Source of the DNA: Larix kaempferi
Lineage: Eukaryota > Streptophyta > Pinopsida > Pinales > Pinaceae
DNA length: 64,000 bases
Reading direction: 5' to 3'
Assembly (NCBI GenBank): GCA_027924585.1
Contig: BSBM01001440.1
Location: forward strand, 594,001-658,000
Position numbers and translations under genes: made by a program. The notes below the pieces were generated by a model. The model worked only from the letters and a program-made list of their open reading frames with translations, was not told the DNA's origin and searched no databases. Positions 34,434-46,054 of the stretch are shown here, one piece after another; the first letter of the stretch is position 1; each line of letters begins with the position of its first letter.

Positions 34434-34562
34434 GCATTAAATAAATAAAGAAACCTAAATAATAAATAATCATAAATAATAAATGATAAACACTAATATA
34501 TATATATATATATATATTAGTGTTTATCATTTATTATTTAGTTTTATTTATTTATTTAATGT
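34434..34562. repeat. AT-rich perfect palindrome around an (AT)n core
   Basis: AAATAATAAATGATAAACAC (from 34,474) and its exact reverse complement (to 34,541) flank about 24 bases of AT repeats. The arms extend outward with CATTAAATAAATAAA... at 34,434 and ...TTTATTTATTTAATG at 34,562. The left arm carries an extra 17-base partial duplication. Confidence 0.85.
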
Positions 34563-35551
34563 TGATTTTTATGTTCATAACATTGACTTTCTCTTTAGAA
34601 AAGGCTTTGTCCTCGAAGAAATTTGAGAAAGTCTTTATGCCTTTGCTCTGGAATGTCATGGAATCATTATATATGTGATCATAATTGATGACACATGATG
34701 ATATGACTTGCTGAGTGCTAAACAAAATTTTTGAAATGTAGAAGGGCCGATCCATCCAAAATTAATTTGTTGTTGAACGTTGTGCTTCCACAGTGAACTA
34801 ACGTCATGGTGTTTGATTGCGCTAGAATCAATCTTTCATTAGTTGTTCATGATTTTTAGGACATCTGATTTTCTGATTGGGATGTCGATAGAGAATTCTT
34901 ATAACATTATTTCCCTTGATCTCATTTGTAGTGTTCTCTTGTTTTATCCTTCGCATATGCTTTTATTCAATCGGGTTGACATCCTGAGAGGTGATATGAA
35001 CTAGATCTGTAACAATGCCTTTTTCTACATATTGAATTTTTGAAGAATTTGATGTCTCATTCTGTCGTTTTTCTAATTTTCCTTCCAACATATTTTTATT
35101 ATTCTGAATATTTTTAAACTTTTCTTCTTGCGACTTTTCATCCTCTTTGAACTTCTTAAGTTATTCCTTAAGATCTTGAATTTTTTCTTCTTTCTCCAGT
35201 TGTTTCCCTTCAATATATTCATTGTCTCGTTCCTATTTCACATATTTTATAAATTTCTAATTTTCATAAGTATAATTTTGTTTTGGTTATTTAGTCAAAA
35301 TATTTCTTCAGTATTGCTTAATAACATTTTGTTGATCTTAGTGATATCTAACTTGTGATTTTTTTTGTTGTCATTATTTTGCTACTGGATTTCTTTTATT
35401 TGTTGTTGATGATGGAATTCTTTGATTCTTAATCTTTTAATTTCTTTCGGATTTGTGCAAGTTCCTCATCCTTGTCATTTAGGAGGGAGTTCAAGTGCAT
35501 AACTTCTACTTCTAGATATTTAGTTGTATTTGATGAAGAAACTCTCCACGA

Positions 35552-35965
35552 TTAGCCATGTATTGTTATTTTCTTCTTCTCATAAAAGAAGGTCATGGAT
35601 TTCATTTCTGCATTGAAGGTGAGTGTATCCAATGTTTCCAACCAGTTAGAACCTAAAATTATGCTACTAGTACCATCATTTATATCTACAACAATGAATT
35701 TTGATATAATATTATAAATAGTGATATGTAAGTCTAGTTGTTTTATTTTCTCTTCGTTCATCTCATTCTTATCTATATCTGCTTCTAAAACATGTAGTTG
35801 ATTAGAAATATCAACATTAATAAAGTTTTCTCTATTATTTGGACTTATGTTGATGTTATTAAAGCTTTCATAAAATGTGACAATAAATTTTAGCATCATC
35901 ATAGGCATTTTTATGGAACATCGACGTATATTTTCTTTTTTGGGAGTAATATTTGTCTCTTCCAT
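35552..35965 (-). pseudogene. Retropepsin-like fragment of the third LTR element
   Basis: A 137-codon frame whose C-terminal part reads SSIILGSNWLETLDTLTFNA followed by KSMTFFYEKKKITIHG. This is the pattern of the end of a retroelement protease (I-L-G-x-x-W-L, then a D/N-hydrophobic-F strand). The N-terminal half (KIKMPM-like, then HVLEADIDKNEMNEEKIKQL) is not recognised and contains no D-S/T-G triplet. It lies between the putative LTRs at 34,014 and 36,911 and on the same strand. RT, RNase H and integrase are absent, so the element is internally deleted. Confidence 0.5.
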
Positions 35966-36699
35966 TTTGATTTTTCTTCCTTTTTTTAAGACTTCTTCAT
36001 TGATAAAGGGTCTTCAATGTCTCTTCTTCTTAAAACTTCTTTAATACTTTAATACTTAAAAAATTCTAATTGTGGGATCTTTTATTCTGACTGTACCAGT
36101 GATTCCAACTCATGAAAACTGTGAAAAATGACTATACACAATGTCACCTTTGTCTCACAACTAGCCACAACAGTCTTTTCCTCTCTCTGCACAAAATGCA
36201 GGCTCACATAGAGAAAGTTGTGCTCAAAAGGCACTTAGATCTCCATGTTGGTTAACATTTTTCTTTATTTTAACTTCTTTGTGGATTATGTGTATATTGG
36301 GTGGTTGGGATGAATGATTAGTACCCTTCCCACCTGGGTTCAAATATCACTTTATACCCTTCACTTTTATATAAATAACCCCTTTTTATCTCACTTATCA
36401 TAAACATTTCTATTATGAAACTTTCCAATATAAATTAGTAATTAGTTTCCCACTTTTAACTAAATAACACATTCACTAATAAAGTAGTAAAGTACTTATT
36501 AAAGTTACTCTTCCCTTATAATATATGAATAATCCCTCTTCCCTTATAATATATGAATAATCCATTTCTCTTTTATTACAAACTCACCTTTATATCATTT
36601 TTTGTAAATTCATTGTTTATTTACTTCTCCTTATTTATGTCACTTCTACATAATATGTTGGGTTAAACCATGTGCGGTTTTAAGAAAACCATGTGTTGG

Positions 36700-36812
36700 T
36701 TTTTTTTTCTTTTTTTTACTTTCCTTTTTTTAACTTTCTTTCTTTCTTTCTTCTTTTTATTTATTTTTCTCTCTCTATTTCTTTTCTTTTCTTTTTCTTT
36801 TTCTTTTTTAGT
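36700..36812. repeat. Polypyrimidine tract
   Basis: About 110 bases almost purely C and T on the plus strand (runs of TTTCTTTC and TTTTTCTTTT). The mirrored purine run on the minus strand could form triplex-type DNA. Confidence 0.8.
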
Positions 36813-36897
36813 TTTAGGTCAAATACCCAATGGTTCAGAAAATATGAGATGATGGCTAGAAGCCAAGATATGGCCAAAGGCCTAGATCAAGAACCCT

Positions 36898-36909
36898 GCT
36901 TTGATACCA
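36898..36909 (-). other. Primer-binding site of the third LTR element
   Basis: The minus strand reads TGGTATCAAAGC, one base from the initiator-Met site, one base from the putative LTR end at 36,911. Confidence 0.6.
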
Positions 36910-36910
36910 A

Positions 36911-36990
36911 TGTAGTGTCAAAATAATATTGAATATGATTTGATAAATACGATAATATTGCATTTACAAAATATGTTTTTGTGATTATTT
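36911..36990 (-). mobile_element. Partial 5' LTR of the third element
   Basis: TGTAGTGTC, then ATGATTTGATAAATACGATA and CATTTACAAAATATGTT, corresponding to 34,014-34,130. Here TACAAAATATGTT is single and uninterrupted, showing the site before the SINE landed in the other LTR. After this point similarity is lost. Confidence 0.55.
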
Positions 36991-36999
36991 ATTATTTAG

Positions 37000-37740
37000 G
37001 TCATAGTCATTCAATTCAATGATTATATGTAGTGGATAGCACGTTGCGGTACATATTTCATTTAGGTTTTTGACATATTCGAGAATATCCGATTAACATG
37101 TAGGGAGTTGGACAAGACTTTAGTTTGTACAACAAGCTTAATATAACAAAAAATTGAACTTTTTTTATTCAAATTCTCAATTTTGGAAAATCAACATCCA
37201 CCCCATATAAATTAAATATGAGTCAACATGTTTCATGCACTGTGACTGGATTCAGTTCACTCAGACTAGTAACACATTGACCACAACATTTTCATGTCTT
37301 CCTCCCTCAACTGTTATGATGTGTTGCGCCATATTTTTTTGGAGAAAGCACCTCTCTGTATTGTAGGATGGATACCCACAAACAAGTTAATATCTATAAT
37401 TTAGTTGAATGGCCTATCAAATAGAAGCTATATGAAAATGGATTAACTAAAGGCATGAAATAATATTTTTGTCCAAAAGGGACTACTACAACTACTTGTA
37501 CAAATCATAATCCAAAATGGGTGCATTTTAGGATGAGAAGCCCTACTTTGGCCTCTTAATATGCTTCCTACTATTGAATGGGCATTCCTTAACTTCCATT
37601 TTGTTAGTGCATGGTAATGCACTAGGGGTCACTAAATTTGTATTAGTCCTTTCGTTGTCGATTTCTAGGAATTGTTTGTGAGCTTGATACTGTGGATCGA
37701 TCATGAAAATGGAACTATAAAAGAGTATTCACATTGTAAC
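37000..37740. other. No gene seen
   Basis: Low-complexity and AT-rich sequence with short frames only. Confidence 0.5.
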
Positions 37741-37751
37741 AAGGCACTGCG

Positions 37752-38205
37752 AATTTCCTGTAGGAGTTAATTCACAGCAAACATGTCCACTGTGAATTAT
37801 GCAGGCCTATTTGAGACACAAAATTCATACACAGATTCTAAGAAGTAGGACAAGAGTTTAAAAAAAAAAAAGATTTTTTTGTCATGCATGGGCTCATTAA
37901 TAAAAAAATCTCTCAAATTTGTAATAGGTGTCATGGTCCGAGATATTCGAAAGGATATTTACATGTCATTTTTCATATTTAAACATTTTCTTGTTTTAGT
38001 CATTCACTTTGGGTGCGCTTCCCGAGCAAGTAGAGAGGAATTTTTAAAATCCCAAGGAGGCTTTTGTTAAGCAAATAACCAATAACAAAAATCTCTCTCA
38101 GTGTTTTCACAACTATCGTGTTATGAAATATATGAAAGTATATTTGAAGCCCTATTTTTAATTCGCAGCAGAACCCCTTCGCTGCGAATTGTACAGGAAA
38201 TTTTC
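37752..38205. repeat. Pair of inverted hairpins, MITE-like
   Basis: Left: AATTCACAG (37,769) pairs with CTGTGAATT (37,790). Right: AATTCGCAGC (38,160) pairs with GCTGCGAATT (38,181). Each side also carries a TTTCCTGTA word placed in mirror orientation (37,755 and, reversed, TACAGGAAA near 38,192). The two hairpins are thus inverted copies of each other about 400 bases apart. Direct target duplications were not identified. Confidence 0.55.
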
Positions 38206-40020
38206 TTCTATAAGCTTGCCAGCTGTAGCAGATGGTGCCACCTCAACATAAGAGATGGAGAATATAAATACCATGTTCACTGAATCAAATCACAGGGATT
38301 GGATCTGAAAAGGGTTTCATTAAATTCCTTTAAATGTAAACCCTAATTTATAGGAGATAGACTGATTTTGTATTAACTGTTTTGAAATTGTTTTCTATTT
38401 TTAGAAACTCAAGGAATTTTGAATCCTCTTGAAGCATTTGTAATATTTGGATATATATAGAGGAAGAAATATAGCATAGGTTTGGTTCGAGTTGTTTTGT
38501 GAGACTATTGCCTGTAATGGTGAACTTTTAATTAAAAAAGTTGTTAGATTGAAGTTGCATTTTTTCTTCCAAGGATTCCTGTGTCTATTATGATTTGGTA
38601 TTGTGATATCTTTGTGCATGTTATTTCTAGTGATTATTTAAAATGAATGTTCTTTCTTCTAGTATTTAATTGGAGATATATGTATGGAATTCATCTTGTT
38701 GTTGATGCTCTGTTCATTGCAATTGAATGCTCTATTAATTTCTTCTAAAGTTATGCTTGAAATTCATCCTCAGTTAGATGCTTCACATGTAATGGGTTGT
38801 TATCTCATTTTCACTTTCCATACTACAACAGACTTGTAAACCAGATTTGCATAATCTACCTTTCCCTTGTGAAGGTTCATTCCATCCTTTAGTTTTAGTA
38901 TCAGTTGATTTTTTTTTATCTTTTGACAGTATTCCCAATGGTTCATCTTGCACACTTAGCTAACAAATTTCTCGAAACTTCTATGTTTATTCCAGAATTG
39001 ATCTTCTGAGTTTCATTTGTATTGATATAGCCCTCTTTGGTTGGGAAAATGTCAGTTCCCTTCCTCAAGTGGTTTGAAAAGGTTACCTTAGGGGGTTTTC
39101 CAATACAGACCAGAAAAATTACTAAGTGCTAACACATTTTCATGTAGTTTTTTATTTTATAGTAATGGGCGAGAACCAAAATGCCATCACTATCCCACTA
39201 GAGACTGGGCATATGTAGTGTGATTAGGATGGATATGTACCCCTTGATCATGGGAGAGGAGGCCAAATAGGAATTTCTTAGGTATATGGGCTAGCACTTC
39301 CCACTACAAACTCTTTCCTCGAATTTCCCATGGCTGGAAATGGACTGAAACCCTAAAAAATGACTTCCTGGTATTGGACTGAAACCCCAAAATCAGAAAT
39401 CCTAGTCTGAATACCGCTTAATCATCCATCTCCAACTTAAATTATGGAAGTATTGAGTTATTCCTATGTAACATTAGCACTGATAAATGTGGTTGTAGAT
39501 TAAAGAATATTACCTAGAGGAATGTTGAGCCCAACTTCTAAAGTGTAGTAGCATACGAAAGGAGAGCAAGTTCCCTAAAATTCAAATTCTTGCAAATAAG
39601 CACATATAAGCATATGCGAAAATGATAGGAATATTAGGTCTAATGTTGTATACAAGAATGAATCATACAGTGTAACCCCTATTCCAAAACATTTGGGTGA
39701 TATGGTAGGAAAATAATTTCCATTCCATGAAATTGTGGCAACTGGGAGATGGAATTTTAATTCACACTAGATGGGGAAGGATAAATAACTCCAAGAAATC
39801 ATCATTCCAAAAAATTTGGGTGAATAGAAGATCATAGGGAAAATATGCATGGGAGAACCCTTCACACAAATTAAAAAACAAATATTAGAGTGATAATAAT
39901 AATTAAAAAACACTTCCATACAAAATATTTTCCCAGCCAAAATTCCAAGCCCCTTAATTTCACCCATGGGCGAAATTTTGCCCCTAAATTTTCCTTGCAC
40001 ATCATCGCTAATGTACATAG
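38206..40020. other. No gene seen
   Basis: AT-rich. Short frames in several phases; I support none of them as genes. 39,767-40,028 is probably the 3' region of the minus-strand gene described next. Confidence 0.4.
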
Positions 40021-40028
40021 AGGGTGTC

Positions 40029-41480
40029 TCAATCACCTTTGCCACCCTCGACACCGCTAGGATCATCTCCAAAAGAAATCTTCCTCCTCTTTGAGTTGGA
40101 GGAAGCTTGAGCCTTCCTACGTTTGGATGTAGACAGTCTCTCTAGGATCTAAAAGGAAAACAACAATATATCCGTTTTTTCCCACAATTCTATCAGTTAG
40201 TTCACTTAAAAAATACAATTAGAATTAAAATCTTAAATACGCACTTGATACGGGATGTTATATTGTAATGGGGTTCCCCATCTCCTTGATCCAAGCCTCT
40301 CAGTAATGGCTCTCTGCAACAACAACAAAAATAAATTAATACATAAAAAAAAAAATGTGTTATTTTATTAATTTCATTCATTCTTTATAATATTTTAATG
40401 AGCTTATAAATTTCACTATGAAAATATGACGCACTGCAAACGATTTCCCTTCCTAACTAGGAAGTGGAGCACTGGGATGGACAAATTTCTCCAAGGAAAT
40501 GGTGGTGGAGGGAGTTGATGTAGGTACATGGGCGGGGAACATTGATGTAGGTACAATGGATGGAGCTAGTGTGGCTGTAGGGGATGGGGATGTAGTGGTG
40601 GTTGCAATCGGGGGAGGATTTTGATGTCAAATTGGTGAATGTAGGACACGTGGCGGAACCATAAGAGTGGGTGAGTGTGGGGAGAGATATATTCCCATTG
40701 GATGTATAAGGCGTGGAATTAACCTAGGGGTATGAATGGGTATTCCAATCATGAGGGTAGGGTTCCCAGGAACATGAATTTGCATGATTTATGGAAATAA
40801 TGGACTAGGTGGAAGAAAGGGAGGGATGGGTGGTTATGGTGATGGGATGGTGGAAGAATGAAATTGCATAAACATATGTAATATGTATAAATTGTATAAA
40901 AAAACGTAAATTAACCATACTAAGATAATGAATTTGACATCAAATATATAATTAATTTAACTCATGTTACCTATGTGAGGGGTGATCTACTTAGCCCAGG
41001 TGGAGACCTATGCTCTATCTCTTTGGAAAACACTGTGTAAGCATAACAACATTAAGATTGATTTCTCATAAACAACTTTGACAATCGCAACTAAATCAAT
41101 TTTTAAATCCTACAATCATACACATTTAAAAGCATGTATGTGAGGTACTGCAATATCCTCTGTTGCTGACATAGCAGAAAAAGGTTAGGAGGACTAATAT
41201 TGTCCCACCTTGATGTAGTTTTTCATATCGGACCAACTGTACATGGAAAAAACATTAGTTACATACTCAATGATTTACCACTTTAGAAATCATACTTAAC
41301 ATCAAACAAAAAATGATCTTGTTTGGATCCTCCTTGCAGCCATAGAAAGTATGCTTGTAATGAGTGCATTGATGGGGTAATGCTTGGTTGTCGAAATGAT
41401 CCTTTTCCTGATTGATTGTCATGGAAGTTCCATGCTCATTGGTGCGTAAAGAACCTACAAGCGAGGGTCCTCCATACTAC
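40029..41480 (-). CDS. Hypothetical proline-rich, basic-tailed protein (exons, possibly decayed)
   Basis: I do not recognise the family. On the minus strand the last exon (40,148-40,029) follows a CTTTTAG acceptor. It encodes ILERLSTSKRRKAQASSNSK, then RRKISFGDD, with a bipartite nuclear-localisation pattern, and ends in TGA. The exon before it (40,313-40,245, 23 codons) lies between TTGCAG and a GTGCGT donor and reads AITERLGSRRWGTPLQYNIP. Upstream, 40,460-40,800 reads as a Pro/Ser/Thr-rich segment (PPPIATTTTSPSPTATLAPS; VPTSTPSTTISLEKFVHP) with stops near 40,459 and 40,620. Further up, about 41,450-41,330 reads SLVGSLRTNEHGTSMTINQE. Phase and splice signals at the 3' end are good; the stops upstream mean either unresolved introns or decay. 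A transposon-borne gene cannot be excluded. Confidence 0.4.
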
Positions 41481-41499
41481 TCTGATGGGTCATGTCTGG

Positions 41500-42820
41500 A
41501 TGATGCCACAAATGAACTACGCTATAATACACTATGTAAGATGTGATAAGGTAGTGGCAGTGTGGGTTAGACAACCTAGTAACTGAGGTGTCTATGGGGG
41601 GAGGGGTGGGTGGTTAGGTGTATTCCTAATAGCATATGGCCCTCTCATTGGGTTAAGCCTAGCTATTGGTCGATCATGGGAAGATCCAAGAGCAACTCCC
41701 TGAAAAACACTAATGTCAAAATAATTCACATGGAGACCCAACATGAATTAAACATATAGTATTTGAATAAAATATAGTGGAACCTCCCTAATATTGCAAG
41801 GAGGTTTGTTTAAATCCATGACCCAACGAATTATCCAATTTTGTTTCCATGTATTTTTATGTGCACCAATACATGCAAAGGAGACCTTTGAGTGGATCAA
41901 GGGGTTGGCTACTCCTGGGGTCAATGAAAAAAATAACAATAGTTTGTTTTGAAAACTATTCAAATCTTTTATCTGTTGTTTATTGAGACTAGTGGAATAA
42001 AAATGTCTCATCCTAGCTCTATATTCAATTATGTTCAACAATTGACTATGGGAATTGTCAACATAGGAAATGATGTTATTGAGGGGTGTCAATAGGGATA
42101 CTCTTGATGGTTCCCTTGTGGTTCTGATCTCTTGAACCAAGGTTCTTAATTGGCTTAGATGTTTGTTAATTTGGATTTCCGTGCTTGAGTTCTCATCACT
42201 CAGGGTTAATGTTCACTTCTAGATTTGGTTCAAGGTTTTGTGTACTTGGGTTATATTTAGGTTCATTGTTCGTTTGTGGATTTAGTTCCAGGTTCTCTTC
42301 CATTGTGATGGAGGAGAGACAATGCACATGTAAAATAATGGTTTTTTAAAATCATTATTCATTTACAATTGAGTTTTTTAACTAAGTCATAAAAAAATCA
42401 AAGAATAATGGAAAAATGTGAAGAAAATTTCTTGGAGGGATGGCTTGGAGGATTGATGAGTGGAGCAGGTGTGCGCCTGTTGTGTATTGTCATTGTGGAA
42501 TCCATTGATGACATTATAAAGGTAGAGAACGGTAAGCAAATAGACCATAGCTTGTTTTTTAATAAAAAAGGAGCACAAACATGTTCGTAATGCATATGCA
42601 CTTTGAGAACACATATGCATTAATATTTAATTTTCTCTTTAGGAACATGTGCATTCCTTTATCCACATCGATCCTAGCGTGAAGTTTCGACAATTGCTAA
42701 ACTAAGAATGCATGCACATTTCTAATAACACATGTGTGTTGTTGAATTTTAGTGCTCATACAATTTCGTTGCAATGAAAGTGGGTAATATCTTCATGTGA
42801 GGACCCAACAATAAGTGTAT
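41500..42820. other. No firm gene
   Basis: The minus frame 41,748-42,140 may be a further 5' exon of the gene to the left, because it has no stop for 130 codons and lies on the same strand. It has no recognisable domain. Confidence 0.3.
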
Positions 42821-42829
42821 ATTAAACAC

Positions 42830-43140
42830 ATTGAAAATGTTGTTGACCTCTTAATGCGACACCGTGACACATAACAATGCAATGTAACATAATCATTGAA
42901 GAATAGAGAAATTCAACATACACCATCCAATAACTATAGTCAACAAAACACAATACAACATAACCCTTGATGAACATTACTTGAGACATAACCACAGGAG
43001 AATGTAGCAATTCCATATAAGTTAACCAAGGTAAATGTCACAATTCACATAACCTTTGAGAAATATCACAATCCAACATAACCTTGATGCAATGTTGCAA
43101 TGTGATACAAGCATTCATGAATGTTGGAATGTGATATACG
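42830..43140. repeat. Degenerate AACATAACC...TGATGAA repeat
   Basis: The words AACATAACC, TTGATGAA, CACAAT and GAATGTTG recur with variation every few tens of bases. Old, poorly preserved tandem DNA. Confidence 0.4.
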
Positions 43141-43229
43141 AATGACGAACATGGACGTAAAGAAAATTCAATAAGGATACATTACAATATATAAAACCAT
43201 ATTTTAAATCTTTTGGTCTTAGAATGTGA

Positions 43230-43810
43230 CTATAGTCAACCATTTTTTAACATCGTTAACTTCAATTGAACAAGTGTTAATGCGACTAACTATGTTTGTG
43301 CATAATCAACCATTTGTTTTGTCACTTCCCCATTCAATGGCCCAAAATAAAGTTAAGGATGGCCTTGAAAGATGGTCAAGCATAGTCGATGATGATCAAC
43401 CATAATTAGCCATAGTTAGACATGGTAAACCGATGTTAGCCATAGAGAAACTTGATCTACCAAATTAAACCATAATGGCATATGGTTAGTCATAGTTATC
43501 CATAATAAAATGTCAAGCAAAACATTGAGAGGTCAAATGTAGCCAACTATTATCAAACAAAGTCAACCATATTTAACCATTGTTAACCATAATGAACCGT
43601 GGCGAGTCTCACATAGTCACCCCCATTCAACTATAGTCAACCACTGTTAAGTATGGTTGAGCATTTTAAATGATATTCAAATGTAGCAACTATAATTAAC
43701 ATTATCTATTATAGTGAACCATAATTGAAAGCAAGTCAACCATTGTAAAAGATACTTAACCAAAGTCAACCGTGTTTAACCATGGTAAACCATACTCAAC
43801 CAAAATCATA
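43230..43810. repeat. Degenerate AGTCAACCATnnTTAACCAT repeat
   Basis: The words GTCAACCAT, TTAACCAT, TAGCCATAG and GGTAAACC recur more than twenty times. The spacing is roughly 10-15 bases, and there are no clear unit borders. Confidence 0.6.
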
Positions 43811-43819
43811 TAATTAATA

Positions 43820-44990
43820 AATCTAACCCCTTCACACTTAACCCTACATTTTATACCTTACCCCACAAATAGTCGATCCTAAATCTCTTAACCTATAAAG
43901 GCCATAATCACTAAATCCTTAGTCCATTAATCAACCTCTTATATCCCATCCCCTTAATTACTAACCCCTTATAATCCCTTAACACTATAAAATCAAAGCT
44001 CTTAATGCTTGACCTTTTAAAACCTAATCCCCTAACCGTAGAGCCCTAAATCCCCTAACCCCCAAACCCCTTAAGTCCTTTAATTTTTTCACCTCTAATC
44101 CTTTAACCATTAGCCTCTGTGCTCCAATTTACCCCCTAGAGCTAAAATAATTGTTTATCTCTAATTTCCATTTGCATGTGTGACCTCCCTTGTGCAAATT
44201 CGCCCTACATTTACTTGTGCGCTCTACATTTGCATGCTCACTCTCTTCTTCCATAAGAGCTCTACGTTTTCTTGAGAGCTCTCCCTTAAGATTGATCGTC
44301 CCTCTCTCGGCTTGGGCACTCTTGCTTGGGCTTGTGCATTAGCCTCTAAGCTCTAGTTTACTCTTTATAAGCCTTTAACCATTTAACCCCTTCATTGTTA
44401 ATGCCTAACATCATAAACCCTAACCCCCTAACCTCAGAGCACTAAATCCATTAACTGTTGATTACCATAACCATTGAACCCCTTAACCACTTTACCTATA
44501 ATCCCACAAACCCTAACCCCTAAGACCTAGTCCACCACTAATATGTAAACAACCTAACCCTAATACTGACATTCCTAAATCCCTAAATCCCTTAAACCCT
44601 AAACAATTAAACCTTTAATTGCTTAGGCCTTAACCCCTAACCTCTTAAACCCTAGCCCCATAACCATTGAGCCTTAAATTCCTTAACCCCTAAAACCATA
44701 TTCCCTAAACATAAATTAATCCCTCATTATCCTTTGACCCCTAAATCCTAACCTCTTAACCCTTGTCTCCTTAACCTCTTACCGTTAGTTAACCCCTAAA
44801 CCACTAATACCTAATTCCTTAACCCCTAGCCCCTAATTCCATAGATAGTAAAACCCATAACCTCTTCTCTCCTTAGCTCTCTAACCCTAGAACCACTAAC
44901 TAAACACCTAAACCCCTTTACCCCTTTAAATATAAGCCCTTAACCACTAATCCCTAACCCCAAATCCCTAGTTAGCCTCCTAACCCATAT
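43820..44990. repeat. CCCTAA/CCCTTAACC-rich degenerate region
   Basis: Dense in AACCCTAA, CCCCTAACC, CCCTTAACC and CCCTAAATC. These resemble the plant telomere heptamer CCCTAAA in decayed form, but there is no run of perfect heptamers. Confidence 0.5.
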
Positions 44991-45301
44991 AACATGAGGC
45001 CCACCATAACACCAGAGCATTTATTGTGGTAACTAAAACACTTAGCATTTATGTACTAAAAAACACGCTAGTGTTATGTAGTTACATAATGCTCAAGCAT
45101 TTCTTAGTTCATTTAGTGCATCTAAAAGGTCCCTCATCTTAGTGAGAGGACCCTTTGTTTTTGAAGACCTTAAGACCTTATATGTTATCATTAAAAACAT
45201 ATTTTATACATTATAAATGATTGTTTTTTCACATGTGCAAGAATGTAGCTTGGTGATATTGTAACATAACTTAAAGAAATGTTATATTACCAAAAAAAAT
45301 C

Positions 45302-45470
45302 ATGTTAGTTCATAAAATAAAAATTTAAGATGAAGTAAAAAATAAAAAATCTATGTTGGTTCATAAAATAAAAATTTAAAATGAAGTAAAAAATAAAAAA
45401 TCCATGTTGGTTCATACAATGAAAAATTAAGATGAAGTAAAAAATAAAAAATCCATGTTGGTTCATAAAG
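45302..45470. repeat. ~51-bp tandem repeat, >3 copies
   Basis: ATGTTGGTTCATAAAATAAA starts at 45,302, 45,353, 45,404 and 45,454 (last two slightly changed), each followed by GATGAAGTAAAAAATAAAAA. Confidence 0.88.
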
Positions 45471-45803
45471 TAATAAAATAATTTTTTTATGCACCTTGTA
45501 AAAATTAAAAAAATATCCCTAAAAAAATTAAAAATTAAAAATTAAATCCATAATATTAATATTAAATGGTTGTTTTTGTGTAAACCAAAACTATCGATAT
45601 TAGGGGACACGGTGTGTGATAACTGACACTCAAATTGCCCTGGTATTCCGGCCACCAACGGTTCCACCCATTATTTTTTTGGAATTTTGACCATCTGGGT
45701 GTCTTAAAATGGGCCTAAACCCCTAAGGGCCGAGTTCCATGGCATAGTTCCCCAGTAAATAGGGTGGAAGTACAATTCCGCCTATTTTTATAACCGAAGT
45801 TCG

Positions 45804-45932
45804 GTGCTTGCGAGAATTGGGCTGCAGTGTTCATATATATTCCAATCTTTTCAGTGCTTGCGAGAATTGGGCTGCAGTGTTCATATATATTCCAATCTTT
45901 TCAGTGCTTGCGAGAATTGGGCTGCAGTGTTT
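45804..45932. repeat. 50-bp tandem repeat upstream of SRR1-like copy 2
   Basis: GTGCTTGCGAGAATTGGGCT starts at 45,804, 45,854 and 45,904. The first two units are identical over the full 50 bp and the third is partial. It ends about 120 bases before the SRR1-like ATG and is not present upstream of copy 1. Confidence 0.92.
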
Positions 45933-46054
45933 AAGACTGAAGGTGTACATCATTGTAACTGTGGACGCATGTCCATCACGCATAGAGTATTTTCTCTTCT
46001 CGGCACAGAATCGAACAATCCTATCTATTCATTGACTGGTTTTTATAGGCAATA

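Larger units (their letters stand above)
34014..34582 (-). mobile_element. LTR of a third, decayed LTR element
   Basis: Starts TGTAGTGTCC and ends GTTCATAACA on the plus strand. TGTAGTGTC recurs at 36,911 beside a primer-binding site, so the element is on the minus strand with this as its 3' LTR. The bases right of 34,582 (minus: AAAGAGAAAGTCAA) could be the purine tract. The LTR is enlarged by a SINE and an AT palindrome. Confidence 0.5.

Noticed and set aside
36670-36926. Small membrane protein from Phe/Leu-rich frames
   Set aside because: The frames are translations of a polypyrimidine tract.
43820-44990. True telomere repeat array
   Set aside because: No run of perfect CCCTAAA heptamers; words are irregular in length and spacing.
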